Source of the DNA: Candidatus Defluviilinea gracilis
GTDB lineage: Bacteria; Chloroflexota; Anaerolineae; Anaerolineales; Villigracilaceae
DNA length: 64,000 nucleotides
NCBI GenBank assembly: GCA_016716235.1
Contig: JADJWS010000003.1
Location: 552,811-616,810, forward strand
Direction: 5' to 3'
Made by a program: the position numbers and the translations under genes
Part shown: positions 18,777 to 28,928 of the stretch, in pieces
How the letters are laid out: every line of letters starts with the position of its first letter
How positions within the stretch are numbered: the first letter of the stretch is position 1
The notes under the pieces: generated by a model
The model's database searches: none
Told to the model about the DNA's origin: nothing
The model's input: only the letters and a program-made list of their open reading frames with translations

Positions 18777-20346
18777 CTTTTGGTAGTTTGCGGATCTCTC
18801 CGGAAATTTCCCCTGCGGCACTATAAATTGTAAATCTCCCTTTATCGACTACGACCTGAACCTTCAATATTTCGAGATTTCGCCTTTTGACATGAACGTC
18901 GGCATTCTCTTTTCCTACAAAAACATCCTGAGCAAATTCAATCACACCCTGAATGGCGCCGTCCGTCAACTGGGTAACGCTTAATTCTGTCTGTAAAGCA
19001 CCCTGTCGCTTACATAAAGCATCATATCTCTGATTTACTTCTGCCATATTCTGTTCTAAACTTTTTGCTACCAGTCCAGTCGCACGTTTTAGCGCCTGGC
19101 CAATCTCCACAGCGTCGGCTTCGGTCTGAATCATCATTGCTTCTACAGCGTTCAACTCCTCCAATTTTGGATCTAGCGCATTCAATTCCTCTTGTTGGGC
19201 AATCCGTAATTGCTTTTCTAATTTTTCGAGGTTACTGAAGAGGTCAATGATGCTATCCCAAACATCAACCTCAATAGCGTCGGCACGAACAGAACGTGCC
19301 CAACAAGTTCTTTCTTCCAGGTGGCTATGATGATTATTCCGCCAAGTACATGTGTAATACTGATGATCGCTAAAATACTCACCGCTCATCGCTCTTCCGC
19401 AGACACAACGAATTAGTCCACTTAGCAGGTAATCATGCCGCTTGTTGCGTCGCGAAAAACGCTTGTTCTGTCCTCTTAATTCTTGCGCAGCTTCCCAAGT
19501 TTCGCGATCTACCAATGGCGGAACCTCGACTTCAATCCATTCCTCTTTTGGGCGTTCATTGCGGGTTGGACCAATACGGACTCCAAACCGCCAAATTCCG
19601 GCATAGGTTTCACGCTCAATCACCGAAAGGACTGTATAAGTGTGCCACATACCGCTTCCACGGGAACGGTGATAACCAGAGTTTGTTTCGCCAGGGGTCG
19701 GAATACGCATTTCGGACAATCTCTTGGCGATCCCACCTGCTGAAAGTCGCTGACCAGATTCATCACCATAAACATACCATTGATAGATCAATTGTACGAT
19801 TTTTGCCTCTTCTTCAAACGGCTTAAAATTCACTACCTTTCCATTCTCATCGCGAATATGATCATATCCGTAAGGTGCCCGTGTTCCTACCACCCTTCCG
19901 GTACGTGCTTTTGCTCTTTTTCCCCGCATAGAGCGTTCTCTGATTTTCTTTCGTTCATCACTCCCCTGCCATCCTTTAATGACGAGAACAATGTCCAATT
20001 CGCTCTCGATCTTCCCAACATCAAGAGCATATACTTCAACTCCCGCACGAAGCCAGTTTCGGACTGTGGCAAGCAAGTCTACGATGTCACGCGACAAGCG
20101 ATCCACCTGATGCACAACCACGGCATCCACCTCACGAAACTTCACCATTTCTGCCAGACGCTTCCCCTGTGTGCGGTCAGCAACTGGAATGGCACCACTA
20201 TTATCTTCCTTGAACTCAGCCACAATTGAGTACCCCAATTGTTCGATATACTGCCGACAACCATCCAACTGGCTTGGTAAACTGTACCCTTTGTCAGCTT
20301 GATCATCTGTCGAAACACGAGCGTAAATTGCTGCTTTTTTAGTCAT
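18706..20346 (-). CDS. Large serine recombinase (site-specific integrase)
   Basis: Protein of 546 residues. The resolvase domain (1-145) has the catalytic Ser in AIYARVSTDDQ, and Arg residues in DRLSRDIV and ERKKIRERSMRG. The recombinase domain follows with GTRAPYGYDH and GIAKRLSEMRIPTPG. The zinc ribbon is at about 310-350 (CVCGRAMSGEYF, then YYTC and C). A coiled-coil region lies at about 375-460. Such enzymes integrate elements by attP x attB exchange. Its last eight codons read through the attL junction into yjbQ, so its C-terminus must differ in the excised circle. It points outward at the left end. Confidence 0.95.
   Translation of the reverse strand: MTKKAAIYARVSTDDQADKGYSLPSQLDGCRQYIEQLGYSIVAEFKEDNSGAIPVADRTQGKRLAEMVKFREVDAVVVHQVDRLSRDIVDLLATVRNWLRAGVEVYALDVGKIESELDIVLVIKGWQGSDERKKIRERSMRGKRAKARTGRVVGTRAPYGYDHIRDENGKVVNFKPFEEEAKIVQLIYQWYVYGDESGQRLSAGGIAKRLSEMRIPTPGETNSGYHRSRGSGMWHTYTVLSVIERETYAGIWRFGVRIGPTRNERPKEEWIEVEVPPLVDRETWEAAQELRGQNKRFSRRNKRHDYLLSGLIRCVCGRAMSGEYFSDHQYYTCTWRNNHHSHLEERTCWARSVRADAIEVDVWDSIIDLFSNLEKLEKQLRIAQQEELNALDPKLEELNAVEAMMIQTEADAVEIGQALKRATGLVAKSLEQNMAEVNQRYDALCKRQGALQTELSVTQLTDGAIQGVIEFAQDVFVGKENADVHVKRRNLEILKVQVVVDKGRFTIYSAAGEISGEIRKLPKATRWGGPGGGGVTNLRSPEPSPL
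18726..18746. other. attL junction of the integrated element
   Basis: GTGAA at 18726-18730 is shared with the right junction. To its left is yjbQ coding sequence; to its right is element sequence CGCAAGTTTGTCACAC (18731-18746). The arm CAAGTTTGTCACAC is an inverted copy, with one mismatch, of GTGTGACAGACTTG at the right junction, as expected of the palindromic attP of a serine integrase. Confidence 0.85.
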
Positions 20347-20389
20347 TGTTCTACTCCATGTAGAATTTCATGAGATATATATCAATATG

Positions 20390-20423
20390 AAAGAAGGGGA
20401 TGCGCCGGCACATCCCCTTCTTT
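20390..20423. terminator. Hairpin upstream of the recombinase gene
   Basis: AAAGAAGGGGATG (20390-20402) pairs perfectly with CATCCCCTTCTTT (20411-20423) around an 8-nt loop. It has the form of a bidirectional terminator and lies 44 bp upstream of the recombinase ATG, so it would insulate that gene from the region to its right. Confidence 0.7.
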
Positions 20424-21208
20424 GAATCAACCTTGGTTTGTCACGAATTCAGTCACTTCGTTGAACAATGCTGGTCCAAGCAAATGACGTTGCTCTTCGG
20501 CAGGAATGTCAAGTTTTGCAACAATATCGAAAAGAAGCAAACCGACCGGGCTCTCACAGTGCAGAAGGCTCGTCCCTCCTGCGACAGACTCCAGGAACAC
20601 TGATCAAAGGCTGCCATTGTATCATTACAATGTAATTAGACACCCAGACAAGCCCAACCGCAGTATTTTTACCGCGGACCGTGTCGTTTGTCCGAAGATT
20701 TTTCAGCGCTTTCAAATATGCCAAGAGGATTTGTTTATTGCCCAGACAGGTCAAATTTGCGGGCAGCAATCTTCCTCTCGAATAAGAAGGCGCAAATACT
20801 CAGCACGATAGCTGGTCAATTTTGCAGCCTTGAACAGTCAGCCATTCTTCACTCTTGACGTTTATGCCATGTGATTACACACGCCGCAAATGCCCTATCA
20901 TGTAAAATCTTCCGCAGTTGCCCTTCACGGCCAGGTACTTCTTTGGGAGAACTCAGCGATTTTGCGACCATGCTTTGCAAATAATGCGAGCGCACGATCC
21001 AGGACGCTTGGCATTATCTATAGTCACAAGTCGTATGCTCCAAAACTCCCACCGCTATCTGACGAACGCAGAGCAAGCCAACTGGGAAGTTACTTTTAGC
21101 ATCCTGTGTTGTAAGCGAACGATATTCCCAAGATAAACAGCAGGCTCATCTTTTGATTCAGCGAATCAGGCGGGATCACATTCATCTCAATCTGAGAACG
21201 GCTCGCTG
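20424..21208. other. Region without a supportable gene
   Basis: About 785 bp between the recombinase terminator and the first Rhs-linked frame. Only short open frames occur on both strands, none recognisable. Codon patterns suggest decayed coding DNA rather than a regulatory region, and the missing N-terminus of the Rhs gene may have been here. Confidence 0.4.
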
Positions 21209-21715
21209 TTGTTGGTAACAACCTATCCAATCATAGACGGGCTGACCGGGCAAGCCAGCACCTTGGGGACGCCTGCAAGCCAGATAGCCGGTGTCGGCGA
21301 TATAGATTTTGAATTGCAAGCCGCTGGAGCGGGAACCACAGTCAGCACTGGACCGGTCACTACATCTTGTGGAACAACCAGGCAGATTATTCCTGTGACG
21401 ATGCAAGACTGCACTATGACTTTTAAAACTGATGACTGGTATTGTACGAATCGTCCTTTAATTGACACGTCGATGCCTATTCCCGCCTTTCTCAGGACGG
21501 AAAATATTGCGTCTGTCCTGTTGAAGATGACGTTTCAGCCGCAAGGTAATGTATTGAACCACAGCAGTCAGATTAATTTCAATGACACATTAATCGGCTC
21601 TTTCACAGATACGATTCCCACTTTGTATGCGCCGACTCTCAAGCCAGCGCGCAACAAATTGTTCAACAGACCTATGCCTGTAGCGCTTCAACTATTTACG
21701 TATTCAATCCTCTGA
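21209..21715 (+). pseudogene. N-terminal part of the Rhs gene, separated by a frameshift
   Basis: The frame is open from 21137, with no ATG; TTG 21209 is the first usable start. It encodes an extracellular-looking Gly/Thr/Ser-rich segment (GDIDFELQAAGAGTTVSTGP). Near 21633 the homologous reading continues in the other frame: LYA in this frame joins DSQASAQQIVQQTYACSAS in the Rhs frame if one base is removed from GCGCCGAC. No signal peptide is seen, which is odd for a surface Rhs protein. Either the 5' end was lost or more sequence errors lie upstream. Confidence 0.6.
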
Positions 21716-21936
21716 CTGATGTATTTCCAGGCTCGATCCTTAATGCTGGTGGAAGTAAAACAATTTCCGGCAGGATTGAGAATGATGGGAACATCAGTAA
21801 TACCGCATGCACGCAGGAGTGCGATGGCGACCCAGTCAATACCCATACTGGTGTATTTTCCTTTACCCTAGCGGATCTAACTATACCCACCTCGGCAGGC
21901 GACCTGATTTTCCAGAGGTCATACTCATCGGGCGCA

Positions 21937-24900
21937 GTGAATTCTGCTGGGGTTTTAGGGTACGGCTGGACTCACAACCACGACGCTAAGCTCATCTTCC
22001 CTACCGATCCGGGCGGGATGGAAGGATATGTGCTTTTCCAAAGTGTCCTGGGAAATCAATTTCTTTTCAAGATCGAGGCGGATGGAAGTTACAGTCCGGG
22101 ACCCGGTGTCATTGCAACACTTCTAAAATCCACGACTGCGCCGATAACCTATACCCTGACCGATACTCAGCAGGCTATTTTCAAGTTTGATGAAAATGGC
22201 CGCTTGATATTGCGCGAAGACGCCCAGGGACATGCATTTGATTACGACTATGATGCCCAGGGTAAATTAGTAACGGTCAGTTCCGATAACGGAGCGCGCT
22301 TCATTCAAATTAGTTACGATCCCCAGGGTCGCATTGACTCTGTGAGCAATCATGCAAACCAGGTGGTCTCTTACACCTATGATGCTGCCGGAGATTTGGT
22401 TTCCGCCACCGATGTGCTGGGGCAAACCTGGGCGTATCTGTATGATTCCGAACACCATATGACTCAGGCGACCGATCCGGCAGGTAAAGAGACCGTTAAG
22501 ACGGAGTATGATGAACAGGGCCGCGCCAACCGACAGTTCGACGGTGAAGGAAACCTGATCGTTTCAATTATTTACAACAGCGATGGAAGCACGTCTGTCT
22601 ATAATGCGTTGGGGCAAAAGAACGAACATCAATACAACGAACACAATCTTGCAACAGAGACTGTTGACCCGCTCGGCAGGATGGAAACCAGGACGTTCGA
22701 TCCTAATTTCCGCCCAACAGAGATCACCAATGACTCGAACCAAACGCTAGAGATGATTTGGAGCGCGGACGGCGTCAATTTATTATCGAAGACCGACCCG
22801 GCGGGAAATGAAACAACCTACATGTACGATTCCCTACACAATTTAACTTCGACAACTGATGCGCGAAACTTCACGACCAACTACACATATAACGGAAAGT
22901 TATTGATGGGCAGTGAAGATCCGCTCGGAGGCGAAACCACTTACACATATACCCCCGAAGGATTTTTGGAATCTGTTACTGATCTGTCTGGTCGAGTAAC
23001 CTCATACGAATACGACACCTTCGGTCAGCGCATTTCGATGACCGACCCGAGCGATAATACATGGGAATACACCTATGATTCACTTGGGAGGCTGATTGAT
23101 ACCACTGACCCACGCGAACGTGTAACTCACAATGAATACAACGCGGCAGGGCAATTGATCCGTGTGACGCAAAACTATGATCCAAATCGTCCGCAGAATG
23201 GCGAGAACGTATATAACATCGTTACGGTATACGAGTATGACGCCCGCGGCAACCAGATTTCAGTTACTGACACATATGACCGCACGACACAATATGTGTA
23301 CGACGACGCGGATCGCCTGATCCAGACAATTGACCCGGCAGGCAGCGCCACAACGAATGCATACGATACCTCCGGGAGGTTGATTTCTACGACAGACCCG
23401 CTTGGAAACACAACAGAATATGAGTACGATGCGGCTGGCAGGCTCATAAAAACGATCAATGCTTTGGGTTTTCACTCAGGCGCCACGACGTTCAATGTAA
23501 GCAATAACACTTCCACCGTAACGGATATGCTCGGGAGAGCAACGGTCTTTCATTACGATGAACTTGGAAGAGTCGTTGAGGTCGTCGATCCTTTAACTCA
23601 ATCCACGACGATCACGTACGACGAGAATGGCAACGTCATCGCGCGTACGGATCAATTAGGGAGAACAACCCAATATCAGTACGACGAACTGAATCGCTTG
23701 ATTCGCACCATTGACCCCAATGGCGGAATCACCGAGACTGTGTATGACCCGGTGACCGGATACCGCATTACCACCATAGACCCGTTGGGCAACCAAACTA
23801 CCTATATCTATGACGATGCTGGGCGGCTGACCGCCACAACAGACCCGTTGAACCGCACGACGCAAACCGTATATGATGTGTATGGGCGGCGTATCGCGAC
23901 CATTGACGCGGAGGAGCGCGAAACCAGCTATACCTACGATCTGCTCGACCGCGTGATCGCAGTGACCGACGCGGATGGCAACACCACAAACACAACGTAT
24001 GACGCGCTTGGGAATGTCTTATCGCGCGCCGACGCCAACGGTAATACAACCACAACCACGTATGACGATTTGTATCGCCCACAGGTAATCACAGACGCGA
24101 ACGGGAATCAAACCACGAACACCTACGACGCGGCGGGAAACCTGATCGCCGTAACGGATGCGCTTGGGCACACCACAAACTATACCTACGATGAACTCAA
24201 TCGCAGAAAGAGTGTGAGCGACCCGGACGGAAATACAACTGAATGGTTCTATGACTCATTTGGAAATGTATTTGAGGTAGAGGATGCCAACAACGTCGTA
24301 ACCCATTACCTATACGACGCCTTGAATCGACAGACAGCCGTTATTTTGAATTACCAGCCTGGAGTTCAGGCAGACGCGGACACGAACGTCCGCTATGAGT
24401 TTGTTTACAACGCGGTTGGCAATCGCATATCCGTAAAAGACCCGAACGACAATGTCACCGCCTACGGATACGATCCGCTCAACCGCGTCATCCAAAAAAC
24501 GGACCCGCTCGATAACACGTGGCTCTATGCCTACGATCTGGCGGGCAACCGCATTTCTTCGACCGACGCAAAGGATCAAACCATTGGATATACCTACGAT
24601 GACGCGGGGCAGTTAATCATAATTGATTACCCGGGCACGGAGCCCGATGTGACCTTCACGTATGATCTCAACGGGCAGCGCATCGGAATGACCGACGGGC
24701 TGGGGGCAACTACCTGGACGTATGACAACCTCAACCGCCTGATTTCCGTTACGGATGCCAACGGCAACACGATCGGTTACGGTTACGACGCGGTTGGAAA
24801 CCGCATTGCACTGACCTATCCCGATAATAAAACTGTTTCGTATGCATACGACGATGTAAATCAACTGACAGGTGTGACAGGTTGGGATAACCAGAGTATT

Positions 24901-27900
24901 GGGTATGGGTATGACGACGCTGGGCGGTTGACCTCCGTCTCGCGACCTAATGGAATTGAATCCCAATATTCGTATGATAACGCGGGGCGGTTGATTGGGC
25001 TTGACCATGCGTTGGGTGTTGAACCTTTGGCTTCCTATGATTATCTGTATGACGCGGCTGGCAACCGCATTCAAGCGATTGAAAATGTGAACCAGCCTGA
25101 ATTGCCGCCCACGCCGACCCCGACCTCTACAAACACGCCGACGGAGACGCCGACTTCTTCTTCCACGCCAACGCAAACCTCTACGCCCACTTCCACTTCC
25201 ACTTCCACCCTCACCCCCAGCCCCTCTGTTTCCGATACGCCGTCTGCGACAGCGACTCAACCAACACCCACCGGAGAGGGGAGTCTTACGCCAACCGCCA
25301 CGCAAAGCAGTAACACATTGGTTCTCCAGCCCAATGCTTCCTCAGGCATGGACACCTTCATGATGAACGTTAACCCCACGACGAATTTTGGAACAGTGAA
25401 TGAGATGGGCGTGGGCGAAGCCAATAACTCATTGAATACCGTTGCGCGGAGCCTGATCAAGTTCGATCTGTCGTCCATCCCCTCGAACGCTGTCATCACC
25501 TCGGTTACGCTATCGTTGTGGACGAACGCCGACTACTCCAGTAACGGTCGCACGATCCGCGTGTTCCGCTTGAAAGTCCCGTTCAATGAAACGCAAGCCA
25601 CATGGAATATCCGCGCCAGCGGCTCGAATTGGCAGACCGCCGGCGCAAGCGGCGCGAACGACCGTGAGAGTGTGAGTATCGGTTCGGTTCAAATCCTTGC
25701 AAATGAACCGCTCAACACCGAGAAGCAGATCGCGCTGGATGCCGTCAAGATTCAGGAGCTGATCAACGGCGCGTTCACCAACAACGGTTTTATCATCATT
25801 GCCGATACCGAAATCAACGATGGGTTCACCTACAAAACGTCGGACCATGCCACCGCGTCCCAGCGACCGAAACTGGTTGTGCAATACGCTCTTCCGTCCG
25901 CTACAAACACTCCCACTGTTGCTCCGACCCCAACAGTTACTTACACACCTACAATTCCCCTGACGCCTACCATTACGAATACGCCCACTAACACCCTGTC
26001 CCCGACTCAAACCTTCACGCCCACCGCGACGAACTCCAGCGGTTTCCCATCCACCTCCGTACTGGATAATTTCAACCGCGCTAATGGACCGGTTGGCAGC
26101 AACTGGCAGGGGAATACCGGCGGTTATAGCATTGTATCGAACCAACTCGATGTGACAGGCAGTAGCCATATGGCATGGACTGGGGGTCCCTATGGCGCAG
26201 ACCAAGAGGTGTATGTCACATTTGTAAATGTGGACCCGGATGGCGGCGAGCAGGATCTGCTGTTGAAATCACACAGCGTAGGCGGAGATACCAATGTGCT
26301 TGAAGTTTGGTATAACGCAACCGATGATGTGGTTAAAGTAGTAACCCATGCATCTTCTCAGGGCTGGGTGGAGCATGGCGCGCCCATTCCCGTCACCTTC
26401 AACAACGGCGACCAGTTCGGCGCGCGCGCCTTTGCGGACGGAACAGTCGAAGTGTACAAGAATGACGCGTTGATCGGCACACGAAATGTGAGTTCGTGGC
26501 CCTACTACGATGAAGGCGGGCTCATCGGCTTGTGGTTCATTGACGCAACCGACGCCATTCTCGACAATTTCGGCGGCGGGACTATTACAGCGGGACCTGC
26601 TCCCACATTCACCCCCCTTCCCCAAACACCGTTTGGTGGAACTGCGCGGACGATCCCCGGTATCATCCAAGCCGAAGACTTCGACAATGGCGGCGAAGGG
26701 GTTGCCTATCATGAAACCACCTTGCAGAATCAGGGCGGAGAATATCGCACCGACGAAATGGTGGATATCGAAGTGGCTTGGGATCCGACAGGTGGATACA
26801 ACGTGTTCTGGGCAGAAGCCGGTGAATGGTTGGAATATACCGTGAATGTAACCACCAGCGGAACCTATTCGTTGGATTTACGGCTCGCCAACCCAGACCC
26901 CGGCGGCATGTTACATGTAGAAGTAGACGGTGTAAACGTGACTGGTTCGGTCGCCGTCCCTCAAACGGAGCATTGGCATGCGTGGCAAACAGTGACTGTC
27001 AACGGCATTTCGCTTGCGGCAGGGGAACACATCGTCAGATTGGCGTTTGATACCAATTCGTCCAATGGCTGGGTAGGCAATATCAATTACATGACCTTCA
27101 GCCAAACGGGTTCGATGACTTTGCCTCAACTGGCTGGGAACTTTGCGCCTGTCAGTTTCAAACTCCCAGCGCCTGCTCAACAAACATCATCGTTGATCAT
27201 TGACTACGCCTACGATCCCCTCAACCGTCTCACGAGCGCAAACTACAGCGACGGACGCAACTTTGCTTATACCTACGATGCCTCAGGCAATGTGTTGGAA
27301 CTGGAACAGAATCTCGGACCCGGCACGATCATCACGGCATATACCTACGACGAAGCGAATCAACTCAACACCGCGCAACAAGGCAGTACTACTTGGCAAT
27401 ACACGTATGACGCCAACGGTAGTTTAATTTCAGACGGTGTGAAGAACTATACCTACGATTCTGCGAACAGGCTGATCGAAGTCAGTGACCAATCAATAAC
27501 GACCACACTTTCTTACAATGGATTGAGTCAAAGACTCAGCATGGATGCGGCTGGTGTCATCGCGCAATACGTCATGGATGGGGATACACCATTAACTGCT
27601 GAATCTGGTGGAAATACCACTTTCTATTCGTATGGTCTCGGTCCAATAGGAGAGAAAACTAATACGTGGAACTTTGCTCTGCCAGATGGATTGAATACGC
27701 CCCGTCAGTTAACGGACATACAAGGCGATGTAACCCTCTCAACCCGCTATACTCCTTGGGGTGGCGCTCTCGATTTGTACGGTACAGGCAACTTTACTTA
27801 CGGTTATCTTGGCGGAATCTTGGACGGTGCCACGAACCTAATCTATGTGGGGAATGGTCAATACTATGATCCATCAACGGGTAGATTCCTAACTCGCAAC

Positions 27901-28926
27901 GTCAATCCTGATAGCACGAATCCTTATGTTCCTTGGAATCCCATTGGAGCAATACTTGGACCCTTGGGACTGATTGCGTTGGTCTTTGGTAGAAAACGCA
28001 TGCGCGGCAAGTGGGATACGGTAATTGTCCTTGTGTTGCTTGGAATCACAGTGGGAATAGGTGTGGTTGCTTGTGCGCCCGCGCCAACTCCGCCCGCGGG
28101 CTCTGCCAATACAGTGCCTCCAGCTATGCCTGTGCAGAATCAAACGCCTGTACCTACCGAGCCGGGAACCATCCCTTTCTTCCCAACAGGAACACCAACT
28201 GCCCCTATTGAAACGCCAATCCCAATACCTTGCCCGACTCCGATATTCACTGGAACCCCAACCTTTAACTTAGAGCCTTGGAAAATGGATTGGGGCTATG
28301 AGGAGGAGACTGGCAGCCTTGGATACGATTCCACTTCAAACAGCATTTTGCAGTGGGGAACAGATAACAGCGAACCGGCGCGTCAGAAAAAGGCTGAGAA
28401 AGTACATGAATGGATATGTAAAAGTGGTGGATTTTGGGGTCCAGGGTGTCCGGATGAGATAACCTTAGCCGCTTGGATACTATTCGAAGAAGGTGGCGTT
28501 CTTTCTGCCCCAGATCAAAAAAACATGTCCGGGGGAATTTACTATAGATTTAGCAGATGGGGCTTTAACTCTTTTTCATTGAGAGCATATACAGCTTTTC
28601 TTAATCCCGTAAGAGACGATGTTTTCGATGAACGAGATTGGAGGTCGCTTACTGCTCCAGGAGTGGATATGTCGGGATATAAGCAGATAACAAACGAAAC
28701 ATATTCAATACCGTACAAAGGCCCCAGGGATCTCCGAGGCAAATATTTATACTGGTTCGACCAGTCTGAAATGGACAAGGTCAATGTAACTGAGCCGGAT
28801 TTGAAGCCGTTTGGAGAATATACAAGGACTACTAGAGTAGATGGCCTGCCGTTTTACTTTACCGGAATTCCCAATGTGTTCAAGTGTGGAACTCAAGGCG
28901 GCAGTGCTTGTGAGGTACAACCATAG
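21937..28926 (+). CDS. Giant Rhs/YD-repeat protein with carbohydrate-binding modules and effector tip
   Basis: At least 2329 residues. GTG 21937 is the first start in frame, but a DUF6531-like N-terminal domain (GDPVNTHTGVFSFTLADLTI) begins upstream. Residues 80-1045: dozens of YD repeats (YTYDxxGRL). 1050-1123: Pro/Thr linker. 1124-1320: DNRLRE-like domain. 1370-1550: jelly-roll-like domain. 1570-1725: CBM6-like module (IQAEDFDNGGEGVAYHE). 1750-1990: more YD repeats and the Rhs core ending YYDPSTGRFLTR. 2000-2046: two hydrophobic segments around RKRMRGK, ending VVAC. Then a Pro linker and an effector tip (2116-2329) of unknown family with LAAWILFEEGG and KYLYWFDQSEMD. It is the only full scaffold in the array. 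Confidence 0.92.
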   Translation: MNSAGVLGYGWTHNHDAKLIFPTDPGGMEGYVLFQSVLGNQFLFKIEADGSYSPGPGVIATLLKSTTAPITYTLTDTQQAIFKFDENGRLILREDAQGHAFDYDYDAQGKLVTVSSDNGARFIQISYDPQGRIDSVSNHANQVVSYTYDAAGDLVSATDVLGQTWAYLYDSEHHMTQATDPAGKETVKTEYDEQGRANRQFDGEGNLIVSIIYNSDGSTSVYNALGQKNEHQYNEHNLATETVDPLGRMETRTFDPNFRPTEITNDSNQTLEMIWSADGVNLLSKTDPAGNETTYMYDSLHNLTSTTDARNFTTNYTYNGKLLMGSEDPLGGETTYTYTPEGFLESVTDLSGRVTSYEYDTFGQRISMTDPSDNTWEYTYDSLGRLIDTTDPRERVTHNEYNAAGQLIRVTQNYDPNRPQNGENVYNIVTVYEYDARGNQISVTDTYDRTTQYVYDDADRLIQTIDPAGSATTNAYDTSGRLISTTDPLGNTTEYEYDAAGRLIKTINALGFHSGATTFNVSNNTSTVTDMLGRATVFHYDELGRVVEVVDPLTQSTTITYDENGNVIARTDQLGRTTQYQYDELNRLIRTIDPNGGITETVYDPVTGYRITTIDPLGNQTTYIYDDAGRLTATTDPLNRTTQTVYDVYGRRIATIDAEERETSYTYDLLDRVIAVTDADGNTTNTTYDALGNVLSRADANGNTTTTTYDDLYRPQVITDANGNQTTNTYDAAGNLIAVTDALGHTTNYTYDELNRRKSVSDPDGNTTEWFYDSFGNVFEVEDANNVVTHYLYDALNRQTAVILNYQPGVQADADTNVRYEFVYNAVGNRISVKDPNDNVTAYGYDPLNRVIQKTDPLDNTWLYAYDLAGNRISSTDAKDQTIGYTYDDAGQLIIIDYPGTEPDVTFTYDLNGQRIGMTDGLGATTWTYDNLNRLISVTDANGNTIGYGYDAVGNRIALTYPDNKTVSYAYDDVNQLTGVTGWDNQSIGYGYDDAGRLTSVSRPNGIESQYSYDNAGRLIGLDHALGVEPLASYDYLYDAAGNRIQAIENVNQPELPPTPTPTSTNTPTETPTSSSTPTQTSTPTSTSTSTLTPSPSVSDTPSATATQPTPTGEGSLTPTATQSSNTLVLQPNASSGMDTFMMNVNPTTNFGTVNEMGVGEANNSLNTVARSLIKFDLSSIPSNAVITSVTLSLWTNADYSSNGRTIRVFRLKVPFNETQATWNIRASGSNWQTAGASGANDRESVSIGSVQILANEPLNTEKQIALDAVKIQELINGAFTNNGFIIIADTEINDGFTYKTSDHATASQRPKLVVQYALPSATNTPTVAPTPTVTYTPTIPLTPTITNTPTNTLSPTQTFTPTATNSSGFPSTSVLDNFNRANGPVGSNWQGNTGGYSIVSNQLDVTGSSHMAWTGGPYGADQEVYVTFVNVDPDGGEQDLLLKSHSVGGDTNVLEVWYNATDDVVKVVTHASSQGWVEHGAPIPVTFNNGDQFGARAFADGTVEVYKNDALIGTRNVSSWPYYDEGGLIGLWFIDATDAILDNFGGGTITAGPAPTFTPLPQTPFGGTARTIPGIIQAEDFDNGGEGVAYHETTLQNQGGEYRTDEMVDIEVAWDPTGGYNVFWAEAGEWLEYTVNVTTSGTYSLDLRLANPDPGGMLHVEVDGVNVTGSVAVPQTEHWHAWQTVTVNGISLAAGEHIVRLAFDTNSSNGWVGNINYMTFSQTGSMTLPQLAGNFAPVSFKLPAPAQQTSSLIIDYAYDPLNRLTSANYSDGRNFAYTYDASGNVLELEQNLGPGTIITAYTYDEANQLNTAQQGSTTWQYTYDANGSLISDGVKNYTYDSANRLIEVSDQSITTTLSYNGLSQRLSMDAAGVIAQYVMDGDTPLTAESGGNTTFYSYGLGPIGEKTNTWNFALPDGLNTPRQLTDIQGDVTLSTRYTPWGGALDLYGTGNFTYGYLGGILDGATNLIYVGNGQYYDPSTGRFLTRNVNPDSTNPYVPWNPIGAILGPLGLIALVFGRKRMRGKWDTVIVLVLLGITVGIGVVACAPAPTPPAGSANTVPPAMPVQNQTPVPTEPGTIPFFPTGTPTAPIETPIPIPCPTPIFTGTPTFNLEPWKMDWGYEEETGSLGYDSTSNSILQWGTDNSEPARQKKAEKVHEWICKSGGFWGPGCPDEITLAAWILFEEGGVLSAPDQKNMSGGIYYRFSRWGFNSFSLRAYTAFLNPVRDDVFDERDWRSLTAPGVDMSGYKQITNETYSIPYKGPRDLRGKYLYWFDQSEMDKVNVTEPDLKPFGEYTRTTRVDGLPFYFTGIPNVFKCGTQGGSACEVQP

Positions 28927-28928
28927 TT

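Noticed and set aside
20890..21136. Possible transposase remnant between the recombinase and Rhs
   Set aside because: Short frames of 60-70 codons on both strands show no convincing transposase motif.
22200..25060. Regular short repeats that could suggest a CRISPR array or tandem satellite
   Set aside because: They encode YD repeats in one continuous frame, vary in sequence and spacing, and have no unique spacers.
24613..25305. Long minus-strand open frames inside the Rhs gene, up to 230 codons
   Set aside because: They are Arg/Gly-rich shadows of the repetitive plus-strand YD repeats and Pro/Thr linker; no start context or domain supports them.
21937..28926. Type VI secretion effector
   Set aside because: No PAAR, VgrG or other T6SS gene is present, and the host appears to be monoderm; the Rhs looks like a surface protein.
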